From Guyanagaster necrorhizus (lineage: Eukaryota; Basidiomycota; Agaricomycetes; Agaricales; Physalacriaceae), in assembly GCF_019112545.1 (NCBI RefSeq), contig NW_025064932.1, positions 1-64,000 of the forward strand: a stretch of DNA of 64,000 bases. Direction: 5' to 3'. This document shows positions 36,550 to 49,332 of the stretch, piece by piece. The position numbers were made by a program, and so were the translations under genes. A model generated the notes under the pieces. The model searched no databases. It was not told where the DNA came from and saw only the letters and a list, made by a program, of their open reading frames with translations. Position 1 is the first letter of the stretch, and each line of letters opens with the position of its first letter.

Positions 36550-37199
36550 GTCCCTTCTAGCAGCCTTGCTAGGAGTGACAGCTTCTGTAGATTCAGCCCA
36601 TAAGTCAGAGTCTGTTCCTGCTGGTATGCTGGGCTCTTGAAAGGGAAAGCTCAAAGTTTCTGTTTAGAGACTATACTAACTTAGAGATGCTGATCTCCAG
36701 ATAGTGGCCTCAAGCTTATGCTGACAGTGATGATAGTGTCTATTATACTAGACCTCCTTGTATGTATTCTGAGCCTGGACTGCTGCATACTTAGCAGTAT
36801 CTCAGATTGTTTTAGTTTTGATGTGTCTAGACTATAGGGCTTATTTAAATTCTCTGTCCTCTGGATGTCAGTGCTGAATTAGTCCTCTTGAAACATTGTT
36901 GTTGCTACTGCTAAGATCTGTGAGGCATATTTCTCAGATACTAGTGTGGATGGATAAGACTAAGCTTCTTTCTGGAGTCACATAAAAGAAATTATGATCA
37001 GAGTTTAGAGACATGTTTCAGAAGCTTAGAGCCATCTCAGTGGCATCAAGAGAGTCCTGGGCACAGTCTCTAATCCCATACTCAGAAGAGGCAGTGAAAG
37101 GGTCAGAAGATAATTTATTATCAAAGAAGTCATCAGGGAAATTTTTGTCTTCATAGTTTGGGACTAGAGAGAACTCTGGCAAGACCTATAGGTTTCTGA
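36550..37199 (-). pseudogene. gag of gypsy element C, second fragment
   Basis: Continues the C gag after element B. It is bounded on the right by copia element D at 37,200. Sequence near 37,150-37,199 (gacctataggtttctga) joins 50,172 (aaccctgtaag...) to restore a stretch homologous to gag of A near 48,450-48,490. Decayed, no intact frame. Confidence 0.7.
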
Positions 37200-37465
37200 T
37201 GTTGGAGTTAATGAGGTAGGAGCATGGACATAGTGAATGAGGAAAAAGTTTTTGAAAGAGAACAGATGCTAGAGTAAAACATTGTAACATTACTATATAG
37301 GTAGTAAGTAAATATAGTCAAGGATAGATATGTATAGAAGGTACTCACATCTCAGTGTTATGGCTGAAAGCTGAGATGTGTGGAATGGTGTAACATATTG
37401 AAAAAGAAAGGAATATCAAATAGATAAGTGAACATGTGTGTATTATACTATTTCTATGTCTAACA
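37200..37465 (-). repeat. 3' LTR of copia element D
   Basis: 266 bp. It holds about 56 bp (around 37,288-37,345) that the right LTR lacks, so one copy has gained or lost a segment since insertion. Confidence 0.85.
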
Positions 37466-40400
37466 CCTCTCCTCAAAACATAAACAGTTTGCTTATATAA
37501 CATCCAGTGTCTCTGTAAACTTCTTGAATTTTGAACAGGCTAACAGTTTTATGAGAATGTTGGCAACCATATTATCAGTTGGACAGTACATCAGTTTGAT
37601 GTGGCTTTGTTCAATGGTTTAGCAAATAAAATGGTACCAAACTCTAATATGTTTTATTTATTCATGGAATACTAAATCCTTGGTGATAGAAAGTGTATTT
37701 TGACTATCAGAAAAGAGGATGATAGGGTTTGTTAGATAAATGGAAGGGTTTGCAATGAATATGGAGAGCTCTGAGAGGAGTTTGTAAAGCCATATCATAT
37801 TCTTTAATGCTGGTGTGAGTCCAACATATTCTGATTCACTGGTGGAGACAGTAACAATTGGTTGCTTTCTTAATGTTCACATAACAGCACTTTGATCTAT
37901 GGATAGGACAAATCTAGATATAGATGTTCATCCAGACTAGTTGGCATATGCTGCATTATGATAGCCCTTAGGACTGATGCCAGGATCACTGATTACAAGC
38001 CATTGATCATATGTACCCTTAAGATAATGAAGAACTCAGAATCCTGCTTTTAGATGAGTTGAACATGGGTCTTCTATGAATTGTGATAATGCTGATACTG
38101 AATAGCTGATTTCAGGGTGGGATCCAACTGCAACATACATGAGAGACCCTAGCAGCTCACAATAGAGTGCTTTTTCACATATGACATAACAGATTCTGTG
38201 GATATGGAGGGTGAATCTGGGTTTAAATCAAGATTTGCTTCTATTGGCATTACAAATAATGCTATGTCCTGAACTCTGAATTGTTTTGTGATCTGATCAA
38301 TGTAGGCTGGCTGTCCAATGCTGATGGTATGCCTTTCCCAGTCTCAAGTGATATGCATCTCCAAGAGCCAATGTATAGGTCTAAGATCAACTAGCTTAAA
38401 ATGTGAGCTTATTTCTCATTTGAATTGATCTGATTCATTTTGGAAGTCTGTGATGATGATGAAATCATCTGTAGCAACTGCAACAATGGTATATTTGATC
38501 TCTGATCTGATCCAGTAGAAAACAGCCTCATCTGCATTGCTGATAGTGAATCTTAGAAAGATCATTGTTGTCTTCAGAATCTGATACCAGCCATGTCCTG
38601 CTTGTTTTGTGCCATACAGACATTTGCACAGCTTGGCATAGATGTTCTGACCTTTGAGGTGTTCTGGGATTATGAAGAATTCTTCATATCTGTTTGAAAA
38701 CTTGATATAGATTTTCTTGGTGATGTCAGCATGCAGATATGCATTTTTGATATTGGCTTGGTCTATAATTGCATTTCGAGAGGCAGCCATGAAGAGTAGG
38801 ATGCAGAGAGTGAGAAGACAGACAACCAGGATATAGATGTTGAAGTAGTCAACACTTTAAATCTGAGAGAATTCTTAGGCTACAAAATAGGACTTAGCCT
38901 TTTCAGGCTCACCAGTTTTATTTTGTTTGATCCAGTAGACAAATCTTGTACCCATGATATTTGCATCTGTGGGAACATCTTCTCTTTTCATCATTTCCTA
39001 TGCTTTCTTCTTCTTGCACTGTCTTATCTCTACAAGCATTGACTCACACTATTCCTCTTCATCAGAATCACTCAGTGCTTCCTTCATAATTACTGATTCA
39101 ACATCCACTATCATAATATAGTTGACTGGTGAGTAGCTGTCTGATTTATCATTATTATCTGATTCTGACTCATCTTCAAGTGCTGTTGTTGCAATTCCAG
39201 CTGTAGTGGGATATTTGCACAAGTCTGAGGGTGCGAGTTGACTAGATTTCAGAGCTGCAGATCACTTAGAGCAGCTGGGTTGAGGGATAGAATCAGATTC
39301 TATATCTGTGAGTGGAGATTCAGAATGCTCTGAATGAGTTTCTGTGAGTGGTTCATCTGGCAGGTTTTTGAAGGATTTAGAAGCAGTTGATGACTTTGGG
39401 ACAATAGAGTCAGTATCTTCATCTTTCCCTTTGACTATGAATGGTTCTGGAGTCAGATCATTCTTATTAAAGTATATGTCATGTTCAATGCTGACTTTTT
39501 GCTTTTTGGGCCAGTAAACTCTCCAGCCTTTGGCTTCAATATCAATGTCTATGAAGTGAGCTTCAATAGCATGCTCCTCAAGCTTCTCTGGTGCCTTTAC
39601 TTGGATCCAGCATTGGCATTCCCAAGGGCAAAGACCTCAGATATTAGGCTTTCTGCTGGTTGCCATCTTGAATGGGGTTTTCCCTGATGGTATTGCTTTT
39701 GTTGAGATGCAGTTGTAGATCCATTTGACATGCCAGTGAGCTTCAGCTCAGAGATATTTTGGTAACTCTGAACTGATTAAGAAAGCTCTAGTCGTATCCA
39801 TCAGATAGCCATTTGAACATTCAGCAATTCCATTTGACTGTAGGAAATCATGTACATTAAGGTGTTAAATAGTCTCCTTTGATTTGAGATGCTGACCAAA
39901 CTCTTCACTAGTGAATTCTCCCCCTCAATCCATACCAAGGATCTTGATGACCTCTATGCCTTGCTGAACCTTGATCCATATCTCATAATGTTTATATGAT
40001 CCAAAGATATCCAATTTCTTTGATAAGTATTTGGATTTTTATTCATGGGTATATAAGTTATAGAATGTGCAGGCATAGTAGGCTCTCTCTAGTGATGCTA
40101 CAGACATCAGGCCTATCAGGTCTCCAATAATCTTGTCACTGCTATTGTTAACATATTCATATTGGCCTTGTTTTAGAAATGGCTTGTGCTTTGCTTTGGC
40201 CTTTATACAGGTCTCACAAAATTCTGATTTGGAGTTAAAGTTAAGCTCAATTCCTTTGATATGGCTATTGATGTACATGCAGCAAAGAGTGGTGTGACTT
40301 CAGTGAGCACAAATGTTATGTAGCTCAGTGATATTCACTTTGAGCTTATCTGCCACCATAGCAACATCTAGTTTGGCTGCTGTAGTTTACTGTGCATGTG

Positions 40401-41236
40401 GAGTTGAGATTATATATAAGCCACCAGCTTCAGAGATTTTTGCAATGATCTTAGCATCTGACCATAGTGTGCAAATGTACATGGTGTGATCAGAGAGTTT
40501 GATATGAATGGGAAATCCAGCACAACTGACTTGTGAGAGTGATATAAGGGTGTAGGCTATTTTTAGTATATGATATGTATTTTGAAAACTTGTGATGGTG
40601 GGTTTCTATCTCTTTCTCATGGGAAGTGGTAATCAAAGATCCTCTTTTCCTATCACATAGAAAACTTGGCCATTTGCAGCTTTGATGGGTTTCAGTTTGA
40701 TTTTGATATAGTTTTTGAACTTCTAATGTTCAGATGAGTATGTTTTCAATACTCCATAATCTGCTAATGCCATAATGTTCTCCCCTTTTGCTGCATAAGC
40801 ATCACTTTCAGCTCTATAATCAGATGTGCATATTAATGCCACATTCTTATGATCATTGTTATCAGCTATGATGGTGATAATATGTTCATCATCACTTTTA
40901 TCAATAGCTGCAGATGCTGACTCTTTTGCTTTTTCCTTCTTCTTAGCCTTATTCTTTTTTAAAGCTAGGCCTTGTCCTGCCTTTTCACTGCCTTCACACC
41001 AACAATCTGCAATAAGGTGGCCAGTTTTACCACATGCTGGATTTGTGCATTTGAGATAAAATTGATCAGATTTTTTCTTTGACTTTCCTCTAGAGCTCTG
41101 GCTCTTTCTTTTGCTCTGCCATTGAGCAGACATTGCTATATTTTTAGCAGTAGCCTTCAATGTGATCTCCTCATCCTATTCTTCATGCAAAGTCACAACT
41201 AGGATGTCTAATGTCAGAGTCTTTCCAGTAAACTTG
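37466..41236 (-). pseudogene. pol and 3' gag of copia element D, decayed
   Basis: In minus-strand order: zinc-knuckle protein with CTNPACGKTGHLIADCW (CX4CX4HX4C, about 41,020, within 40,723-41,160); protease/GAG-pre-integrase region; the motif FCETCIKAKAKHKPF (40,039-40,278); integrase core traces (GLMSVAS..., D-GGEFTSEEFG, QSNGIAECSNGYL near 39,780-39,930); reverse transcriptase block ANIKNAYLHADITKKIYIKF and LYGTKQAGHGW (38,416-38,790), with VATDDFIII where YVDD is expected; and an RNase H region to about 37,500. The domain order gag-integrase-RT-RNase H identifies Ty1/copia. Numerous stops. Confidence 0.85.
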
Positions 41237-41672
41237 TGTTAAGCCCAAATGTCACATGAGTAAAAACACATGATAAACATGTGTCTCTTCGCACTTCGAG
41301 AGATCACATGAGTCTACTGGCTGTGTCTAGGCTCGTTGTGTTACAAGGTCAAAGAATGACTTGAGATAGAATAGTGAAGATAAACTTTAGCTCGAGGCTG
41401 GGTTATACCAGCAAGAGCTGTGGGTCTTAAATACTGTACAGGTAAGGCTAATAATACTTCTACCTATTGTGTTGTTCTGTGTCCATAGTGCCTGTTGTCC
41501 TTGAGCACCATTGTTATACATAAAAGGGTGTTCGTGCCTCGTCAAGCATCATTGTATGGCCATAGAGAATAAGTCATTTGTGCTGACTAATTCCCTCCCA
41601 CGATGTCTTGACTAAGCATGGATAAGGGTTAAAGCTAGGTTAAAAATGAAAACAGGGGTAACAATCATAACA
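41237..41672 (-). repeat. 3' LTR of element A
   Basis: 436 bp, TGTTAAGCCC...AATCATAACA. It pairs with 48,892-49,327. Confidence 0.95.
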
Positions 41673-41686
41673 TTACCCCCTCCTTA
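41673..41686 (-). promoter_or_regulatory. Polypurine tract of element A
   Basis: Minus strand AAGGAGGGGGTAA directly abuts the 3' LTR, the expected plus-strand DNA primer. Confidence 0.7.
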
Positions 41687-41705
41687 AGACCATTGTCCTG
41701 ATGGC

Positions 41706-44700
41706 TTAATTTAGAGATAGTTTATAGTCATATATTGCGTCGTCAGCATTCATGTATTTTTCGTTTATCCACTGGTTTGATTCTGGTCCATATCCCTTCC
41801 AGCTGACAAGATAATCAATGGTCGTTGTTGTTCCCCCCCCTCGTGCTTTGACTTTTCATAGTTTGTGGTTTAGTACTTGGTCAATTTCATAGTGCTCCTC
41901 TTCGTCGATGAGGATTGCAGGGGGTTCAGGTGGCTTTTCTTGGTTGGGGAAGACCGGTGCAATATAGGGTGTCAGAAGAGACTCATTGAAGATGTCATGG
42001 ACTTTCCATGTTTTTGGGAGTTTTAGTTTGTATGCGGATGCGCTGATTTTGGTGAGGATGGGAAACGGTCCTGTGCATTTGTCTGCCAGTTTTTGTTTTG
42101 GATGGGGAAGATGCAGGTGTGTGGTGTCAAGCCATACTTTGTCATGTATAGCATATGTATGGGGTGATCATTTGTGCTTGTCGTACTGTCTTTTCATTGC
42201 TGCTGCAGCCTTTTCAAGGGTGTTCTTCGTCTTGGAATGTATTGTTGTCATGGTGCTGGAAAAATCTGCTGAGGCAGGGGTTGAGGTTTGAGACTGGGTT
42301 GTTTGGGTGATATGTGGGTGTCACCCATGGTTAACAAAGAATGGTGTCTTTCCCGTTGCTGCATGGACCTGATTGTTGTGCTGAAAGGCGGCAAGGGCTA
42401 GCCATTCAGTCCAATCATCCTATCGGTAGTTGATGAAGAGTCGTAAGTACTTCTCAATTTCTTAATTGACTCTTTCCATTTGTCTGTCAGTCTGGGAATG
42501 ATATGCAATAGATGCATTTTGTCGGATGTTAAGAAGACGATAAAGATCCATCATGAATCTTGAGATGAATTGAGGTTCTCGGTCTGAAATGACGACTTGT
42601 GGCATTCCATATTTCGCATAGACCTCGTCTCGGAGGATTTTTGCCCACCCCTCAGAGGTGAGCTCTGTGGAACAAGCAATCGGAATGATAGCTTTCGAGA
42701 AGCGATCAATGATTACAAGAATGGTATCATACCCCTGGCTTTCTGGTAATCTGGTGATCATGTCGACCGAGATATGTGTCCAGGGAGTAGTTGGTATTTC
42801 ATTTGGGTATAGGGGGGCTGCCTGAGGTTGTGTTGATGCTTTTCCTCTTTGGCAGGCTTCACACACCTTAACGTAGGCCATGACATCTTTGTCGAGTTTT
42901 AGCCACCAGTATTCTCATAAAACCAACTCTTTCATCTTTGCAATGCTGGGGTGTCCTGCCGTTTTATGATCGTGACATGTGGTGATTATTTCACCTCAGA
43001 GGCTATGATCTTGAGGCACATAGATCCGTTCATCATACCAGATCATTCCTCTCTCCATTGTTAGCCCTCGTTCATGATTCAGGGATGGGGTGATCCATTG
43101 ATCCCACTTGTGAGAGTCATGGGTCATACTTTTAATTTGTTCGTGAATCTCTTCTTCTATGGGCATGATCATAGCTCGGAAGTGCTCAGGACAGAGGATT
43201 GTTACTCCCTCATTGTCAGCTCCCCTCTGATCATGGTCCGCTCTCCAACTCAGCAAGTCTGCCTTTTTGTTGGCAGTTCCCGGTTTGTGATGAAGGGTGT
43301 ATTGGTATTGGGTCAGTTCAGTGACCCAACGGGCTTGTCGGTGATTGAGTTTCTGTGGTTGACAGAAATAGCATAGGTTTTGGTGATTGGTCCATATTTC
43401 AAATACTTCGATGGCCCTGATCAGGTAATGCTGCCATTCTTCCAGAGCCAGCATGATAGCAAGCAGCTCCTTGTCGTATATTTCATAGTTCCTTTCCATG
43501 ACCGATAGTGCTTTGGAAAGGAATGCTACCAGCCTCCACTTCCCATCCTGTTCTTGGGATAGGACGGTGCCTATAGCCTCCTCACTGAAGTCTGCCTCGA
43601 CACGGAATCTTCTGTCATTGGTCGGAATTGTGAGCATGATGTCCTCAGCTAGGCGTCATTTAAGGTCTTCGAAAGTGGTCTGCTGGGACAGACCCCAGGT
43701 CCAGGGGACATTGCTGGTCAGCTGTGTCATAGGGCATACGATTTTGCTGTAGTCACGAATAAATCGGCGGTAGAAATTGGTGAAGCCAAGGAAGGATTGG
43801 AGCTTCTTTTTCTTGGTTGGTTGCAGCCACTCAGTGACTCCTATCACTTTTACTGGATCCATTCAGATACTTCCTTCTGAGATTATTACTCCGAGATATT
43901 CTGTTTTGAATACCTCGAACTCGCATTTTTCCACCTTGAGGAACAGTTTGTGCTTCCTCATGAGTGCCAGGACTCTTCATATGAGGGCCCTGTGTTCCTC
44001 CTTTGATCTGGACATGATTAGGATGTCGTTTAGATAAATCATGACCTTCTCAGTGGCGATGAAGTCCTTAAATATGTCATTCATCATCCACTAGAAGGTT
44101 GCTGGAGAATTAGTGAGTCCAAAGAACATCACTGTTGGTTCAAACAGCCCTCAGTTAGTTTGAAAGGCTGCCTTTCACTTGTCGCCTTCTTTGATTTGGA
44201 TGTTATTATACCCCTATCGGACATCGAGTTTTGTGTAGTACTTTACACCTCAGAGTTTGTCCATCAGTTCTGAAATGAGGGGGAGAGGGTACCAATTTTT
44301 AATGGTCATCTCATTTAGCTTTTGGTAATCCTGGACCGGATGAAGCTTCCCATCTTTCTTTTTAACAAAGAAGAATGGGGATGCCATTGGGGATTTGGAG
44401 GCTCTGATCCGTCCACTGGACAAATTCTCTTCTAGGAATTTGTCCAGTTCTTGTTGCTCATGGTTCAAGAGTGGATAGGTTTTGCAGTCGAGGTTTGCAT
44501 TCACATTGGGGATCAACTTGATTGTGTGGTCCCAGGGTTTTGGGTCAGGTAGTTTGTCAAAATTCTCCTTGGCGAATAGGTCTTTGAAGTCTCAGGCCCA
44601 GGTAGAGACCATTTCTTTGAAGGTCTTCTCCTCTTTCTGTTTGTTGACTCATGCTGCCAGTTCATTAGCATGATGCACTGTGTGAATATGCAGTTCTTGT

Positions 44701-45596
44701 TGTATGTCAATGGCCAGGATCATTTCTCCATCTTCCATCTCTTCGTCCCACCGATCTTCTGGATCTTCGTCGGGAAGCTCAAATGGGACCTTCCGACATC
44801 AGCATCAGGCGAAGGTGATTCGTCCCGTCTTCCAATTGATGAGAGGGTTATGCTGTATAAGCCAGTCATGCCCCAAGAACACTTCCTTGGTCCCGAGATC
44901 CGTGACCACTAGGTCTATCCATTCTGTGTGGTCTCCTATTGTTAATCAGAGTTCCACAAATTCAGTAATCGACCCAGCTTGATTTTTGGTCCCATCGGCA
45001 TTATATACTAGTATTGAGGCAGCAGTGGCTCAGGTTGGTATGTGGTGCTTGGTGACGAAGGCCCGGTTGATAGAACTTCTGGTGCACTCACTGTCGATTA
45101 GGGCCGTGACCTCATGCACATTTCAATTGGTGAGGGTTTTGATTCATGCTTTGGTCATTAAGTCTCTCTCAGGGGTTTTGGTCCATCGGATGAACCTCTG
45201 GGGTCCTTGGAGTTCGTCGAGCCATTCCAGGGCCTGACATCGCTCGGCCCACTTTATTCCTGCTATCATCTCATCTATCACCTCTTCTATCTGGGTGCGA
45301 TGGATCCAGTTTTTTAAAATAGCCTTGGCGGCTTCTTCGCTTTGTGCATCGCAAATGGCCCATCAGGTCCATTCGGTTTCGAATGGCTTGAGCCAAGTTT
45401 TGGGGCTCTCTGCCTCTGTTCAGCCTGTGGGCACTTGAGTCTGCTTTATTTGTGATTCTTTGGTGTGCAATATGGACTTTGGTATATTCAAATGCATTTA
45501 GGTAGCTACAAAGGTACTATCAGTCTGTTCAATGGCTGGTTTGTGCACACCATCAGAGTTTCTGGCCACCCTAGTGGAATCGCTCACTAGTTGGCC
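41706..45596 (-). pseudogene. pol of gypsy element A, with stops
   Basis: Domains in order: protease with LIDSECTRSSIN (about 45,090); reverse transcriptase from [16 protein letters not shown] (44,250-44,516) to IYLNDILIMS (about 44,030; the first Asp of YLDD is Asn); tether [19 protein letters not shown]; RNase H with VEADFSEEAIG and IYDKELLAI (42,996-43,637); integrase with an HHCC-type zinc region, core ISVDMITRLPES, VISDREPQF and IEKYLRLFINY (42,462-42,881); and a chromodomain-like C-terminus near 41,750-41,850 (PESNQWINEKYM). About a dozen in-frame stops, mostly TGA. It encoded the replication and integration enzymes of a chromovirus. Confidence 0.9.
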
Positions 45597-48500
45597 TTGT
45601 CTTTTACTTCTTCGACCTTTGATTCCGAGCCGAGTTCCTCTTCTTCCTTCTGGAGTTCGGCGATTTGTGCCCAGATGTCTTCCCAGGTTTATTTCTTCTT
45701 TGGGCAGTCTTTGGCCATATACCCCTTCAACCCGCAGTTAAAGCACTTTCCTTCCTTCTCCATATGATCTATGTCCATTGGCTTGCCCGCACCGGTGTAT
45801 GTGGTTTCTGTCCCTGTCTTCTGACTGCCATAGTTGGTTGTCGAGGATCCCGATGGCTTCCCGGCAGTTTGCCCAGGCTTGCCCTGGGTTGGTGGGGTCG
45901 GCTTCTTGCCATAGTCTTGCAAGGTCGATGATTCCGCTTTCTGCCTTTGCCATTCCTTGTACATCTTGATGATCTGCTCTTTCTATTGGTCGTATCCGAC
46001 TGGCATTAATATTTTGACATCCATTGCGGAGATCATTGTGAGGTATGAAGAGGGGACTCCTCGTTTGAGGGCTTCGACCATTCATCCATCATTTGCAATG
46101 TCGTCTCGGATTCCTGCCAACTTGGTGAGCCGTTCTAGCTCGTCAAAGTAATCTGTGGCGGCCTTATCTCCCATTTTGTACTCCTTGATCTTCTGCTTGT
46201 GCACTTCTTGGACAGCGGGATCAATAAATTTGTTGTTTATCATCTGTTTGAATACCAGCCAGGAGGGGTATCGGTAGTGCCTCCTTGTGTTTGATCGGAA
46301 ATTTAGTGAGATGAGGATCCACCACGTCTTTGCCTTCTCCTCTAAATAAGAAGTTGCAAAGGCGACTTGATTCATATTGGTTCCGAGGTATCCCACGTAT
46401 ACTTCAAAGTATTGTTCACAGTCGATGAGGAAGTGATCGATGTCATCTGATGCTCCCTTAAAGGGGCGGGGTTTGCAAAGGAGGTCTGGTTGGCACTGAA
46501 GGACATTGGCATTTTCTGCCAGGGGGCCCATTGGGTTTGGCCACTCATCGAAAGGGGGTTGCTGCCATTCGGCAGGTGGTCTGGGGAACGAGTGGAGAGA
46601 CTTGTCATCAGCGATGGGGCTTCCCTTGGGTTCCTTGATGCAGACGATGACCCCGTTTCAGATGGTGAATCCTAGGCAGGTGGCCTCAAGGTCATTCTGG
46701 TTGGGTTCCCCCCTGCTAGGTCCAGTCTCATTGGATGGGGGCTGTGCCCCTAATAACTAGCTTCTCTGGCCTGTCCAAGGGTTCTGATATCCTACTGGCT
46801 GTGTCGTTTCTTGATACAGCCGTTCCCAGGTTAGATTGAGCTGAGAAATCATACTTCGAATCAACAGGTTTCTTGATTCGGCGATGCTTGATGCCGGTGG
46901 TGCCATGTATATGGCTCTTTTCAGCATGACAGGGGGGGTTCGAGGCATTGGTTGAACAATGGTCTGGGGTTGAAAAAGGGGCATCGACCTGAAAGGATCC
47001 TCGGGGTGTTGCCTTCCATATTCTCTCCAGGCATATTCCATTGCAGCATACTGTAAAATGCACTTTTTCTCTGTTAAGTCCGCATACTGATATTCAAGTC
47101 CAAGGGTGGTCGCTAGCCAGTGCACGTCCTGCCATAGAAAGAGCATTCCTTGCTCATACAAGTCCGTGTATTCCTTCTGCCTGTTTCTTTCAATCTCTTC
47201 CTTTAATGCTTCTTCATCGACGTTTTGTGCAGCGTACTTCATGAATTGCAACAGATTAAAAGGGCCTTCCTCGTTGTCCCCGTTGTCCTTACTGTCCTTG
47301 CTGTCCTCCTCGAGGAGGGAGGCAGCGAGCAGGTCAGAGGCGAGTGGCTCGATCCTCCATATTGTCAACGGGGAGCTCGCTGGCATTGCTAGGTCCAGCG
47401 ACATCCTCTGGGGGAATTCGATGGATGGGGACAGTCGGGACTCCATAGTACTGTGTGCTGTCCGCTGTTCTTGCTCTCTCCAGTTCCTCACTATAGAGGC
47501 CGAAGTTTTGGTAGAACTTGGGAAGGAGGAACTGGTGAGCGATCTGCCCTCTCAGGAATCATCAGAGGGCAAGGTCAAAGATGTGGGCATTGTCTGGTAC
47601 CCGGAGGCCATAGGTGTCAAGTATTGAGTCGACATCTGAGGCGATTGTATTGGTTCTGCTGGGGTACTGTAGAGAGGCACTTCGAGAGCACTGTTGTCCC
47701 TGTCAGATAGTCTCATTTCTGGAGGCGGAGCCCCCTGATCCCATCTGTGAGTCTCCATCGGATGGTTCTTAGAATGGAGATCCAGATCCTGAGGACCCAA
47801 GTTCATACCATGCAGAAGATGCAGACCCAAGTTGCTCTGCGTCCTCCTTTCTTCTTCATTCACACCCTTGGTGGTCATACTCAGCTTTCTCATACCGTCA
47901 CTGGGCTTCTTCTCGCTGTCACTAGGCTTCTTCTCATGTATACTCAGCGAGCTCTTCCTGGGCTCACTCCTCTTCTGCTCAATGTTCTTGGGCCTGCTAC
48001 TGCTGCTGTACTGCTCTGTTATAATCGAATGGGACTGTGAGGTCCCAGTCTGGGAATACCCTCCAAATAATCCTGTCCCTTGCAGCTCTTCCCCTGGTGC
48101 TAGCCATTCCTTCTTCTGGCTGGCTCCCAACGTGAAGGTGCCGATAGGGGTCACCAGCTGCAGAGATAGCGATCTCAATGTTGGCATAGTCAGGGTGGAT
48201 AGTTCTTCCATGTGGGTCTTTGAGCTCCAGCCTGCTGATGGACTGGCTAGAGTCGGAGCCCGGCTCAGTGGGGCTATAGAGGGAATCATGGCATGAGTTG
48301 ACAGCAGTCCTGGTTCTTAAAGCCACCCGAGAGGCATCACAGAAGTCCCTAGCATGGTCTCCAATCCCTGGGGTGCGAGAGGCGGTGGTAGCATTACTGG
48401 GGTTTGTAGCGAGGTTGTGGGCGACCTCCTGGGGGACCTGAGGGACCATCGCAGTCTATGGGTTTCGGAATCCTGTGAGGCCAGAGTCCCTGTTTCTACT

Positions 48501-48634
48501 GTTAGGTCGTCGAGGAGGGTATCAGTGTCTTTCTTCTTCTTGAGGGCTCCCTGAATCTGGGCTGCTATGCTCGGCTTCTGGTATGGGAAGCTCCTGCGGC
48601 TGGAGGGTCGATCTGGCGGAGGAGGGGATGTCAT
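45597..48634 (-). pseudogene. gag of gypsy element A, with stops
   Basis: A long gag of about 1,000 codons with a Pro/Ser-rich N-terminus. It starts MTSPPPPDRPSSRRSF at 48,634, includes KKKKDTDTLLDDL, an acidic KDSKDNGDNEEGPF (about 47,280), capsid-like PFKGASDDIDHFLIDCEQYF and EEKAKTWWILISLNF (46,082-46,531), and the zinc knuckle CFNCGLKGYMAKDC (about 45,740; the His position of CCHC is Tyr here). It ends at TAG, 45,597-45,599. Stops interrupt the frame at several places. Confidence 0.85.
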
Positions 48635-48877
48635 AGAAAGAGAGGTCCAGGGTTATGTTTCTGAGTATCTGTCAGATTTGTTGAAATGCTTGGTAGTGCC
48701 TGACAATCCAAGCAGTGATCGATTGTCATCCTCAGCAATAAGTGATGATGGCGAGAAGACTTAACAGCGTTCCGATGATGGAAGCTATTAATTTAAAGAA
48801 GTCATGATTTAGTTCAGAGATTGTGGCTGAGGACATTCGGTTTCTCAGCACAATTGGGCTTGAGAAAGGGAAGGATA

Positions 48878-48890
48878 AGCCTTGAGCTAA
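48878..48890 (-). promoter_or_regulatory. Self-priming primer-binding site of element A
   Basis: AGCCTTGAGCTAA (plus strand), separated by one T from the 5' LTR. It is a perfect 13-base complement of the LTR segment at 49,042-49,054 (TTAGCTCAAGGCT). No tRNA-like 3' complement beginning TGG is seen there. Family knowledge: Tf1/sushi-type chromoviruses prime reverse transcription from the folded 5' end of their own RNA. Confidence 0.8.
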
Positions 48891-48891
48891 T

Positions 48892-49327
48892 TGTTAAGCC
48901 CAAGCATCACGTGAGCAAAAACACATGATAAACGTGTGTCTCTTCGCACTTCAAGAGATCACATGAGTCCACTAGCTGTGTCTAGGCTTGTTGTGTCATA
49001 AGGTCAAAGAATGACTCAAGATAGAATGGTGAAGATAAACTTTAGCTCAAGGCTGGGTTATACCAGCGAGAGCTGTGGGTCTTAAATACTGTACAGATAA
49101 GGCTAATAATACTTCTACCTATTGTGTTGTTCTGTGTCTATAGTGCCCATTGTCCTTGAGCACCATTGTTATACATAAAACGGTGTTCGTGCATCGTCGA
49201 GCATCATTGTATGGCCGTAGAGAATAAGTTGTTTGTGCTGACTAATTCTCTCCCACAATATCTTGACTAAGCATGAATAGGGGTTAAAGCTAGGTTAAAA
49301 ATGAAAACAGGGGTAACAATTGTAACA
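48892..49327 (-). repeat. 5' LTR of element A
   Basis: 436 bp, TGTTAAGCCC...AATTGTAACA. It contains the element promoter. On the minus strand the TATA box TATTTAA (49,088-49,082) lies 34 to 28 nt before the predicted RNA start at 49,054. Confidence 0.95.
49082..49088 (-). promoter_or_regulatory. TATA box of element A LTR
   Basis: TATTTAA on the minus strand. The same -34 spacing to the self-complementary start is found at C (50,798-50,804), B (36,282-36,288), E (54,017-54,023), F (56,148-56,154) and G (57,134-57,140). Confidence 0.7.
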
Positions 49328-49332
49328 ACTTG

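Larger units (their letters stand above)
41237..49327 (-). mobile_element. Ty3/gypsy element A (chromovirus type), full length, nested in copia D
   Basis: Two LTRs of equal length (436 bp), a perfect 5-bp target duplication ACTTG (41,232-41,236 and 49,328-49,332), purine tract, primer site, gag and pol are all present on the minus strand. Total 8,091 bp. It keeps many CpGs, unlike C, B and D. By hand count the LTRs differ at about 34 of 436 positions, nearly all transitions. Frames are broken by stops, so it is probably inactive. Confidence 0.95.

Noticed and set aside
45532..48764. Long plus-strand open frames opposite gag of element A (for example 47,106-47,627 and 46,506-46,760)
   Set aside because: They are antisense shadows of a proline- and serine-rich gag. 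They contain no domain and have no initiation or splice context.
48878..48891. A tRNA-type primer-binding site next to the 5' LTR
   Set aside because: The sequence after the LTR does not begin with the usual TGG complement of a tRNA CCA end, while a perfect 13-base match to the element's own LTR is present.
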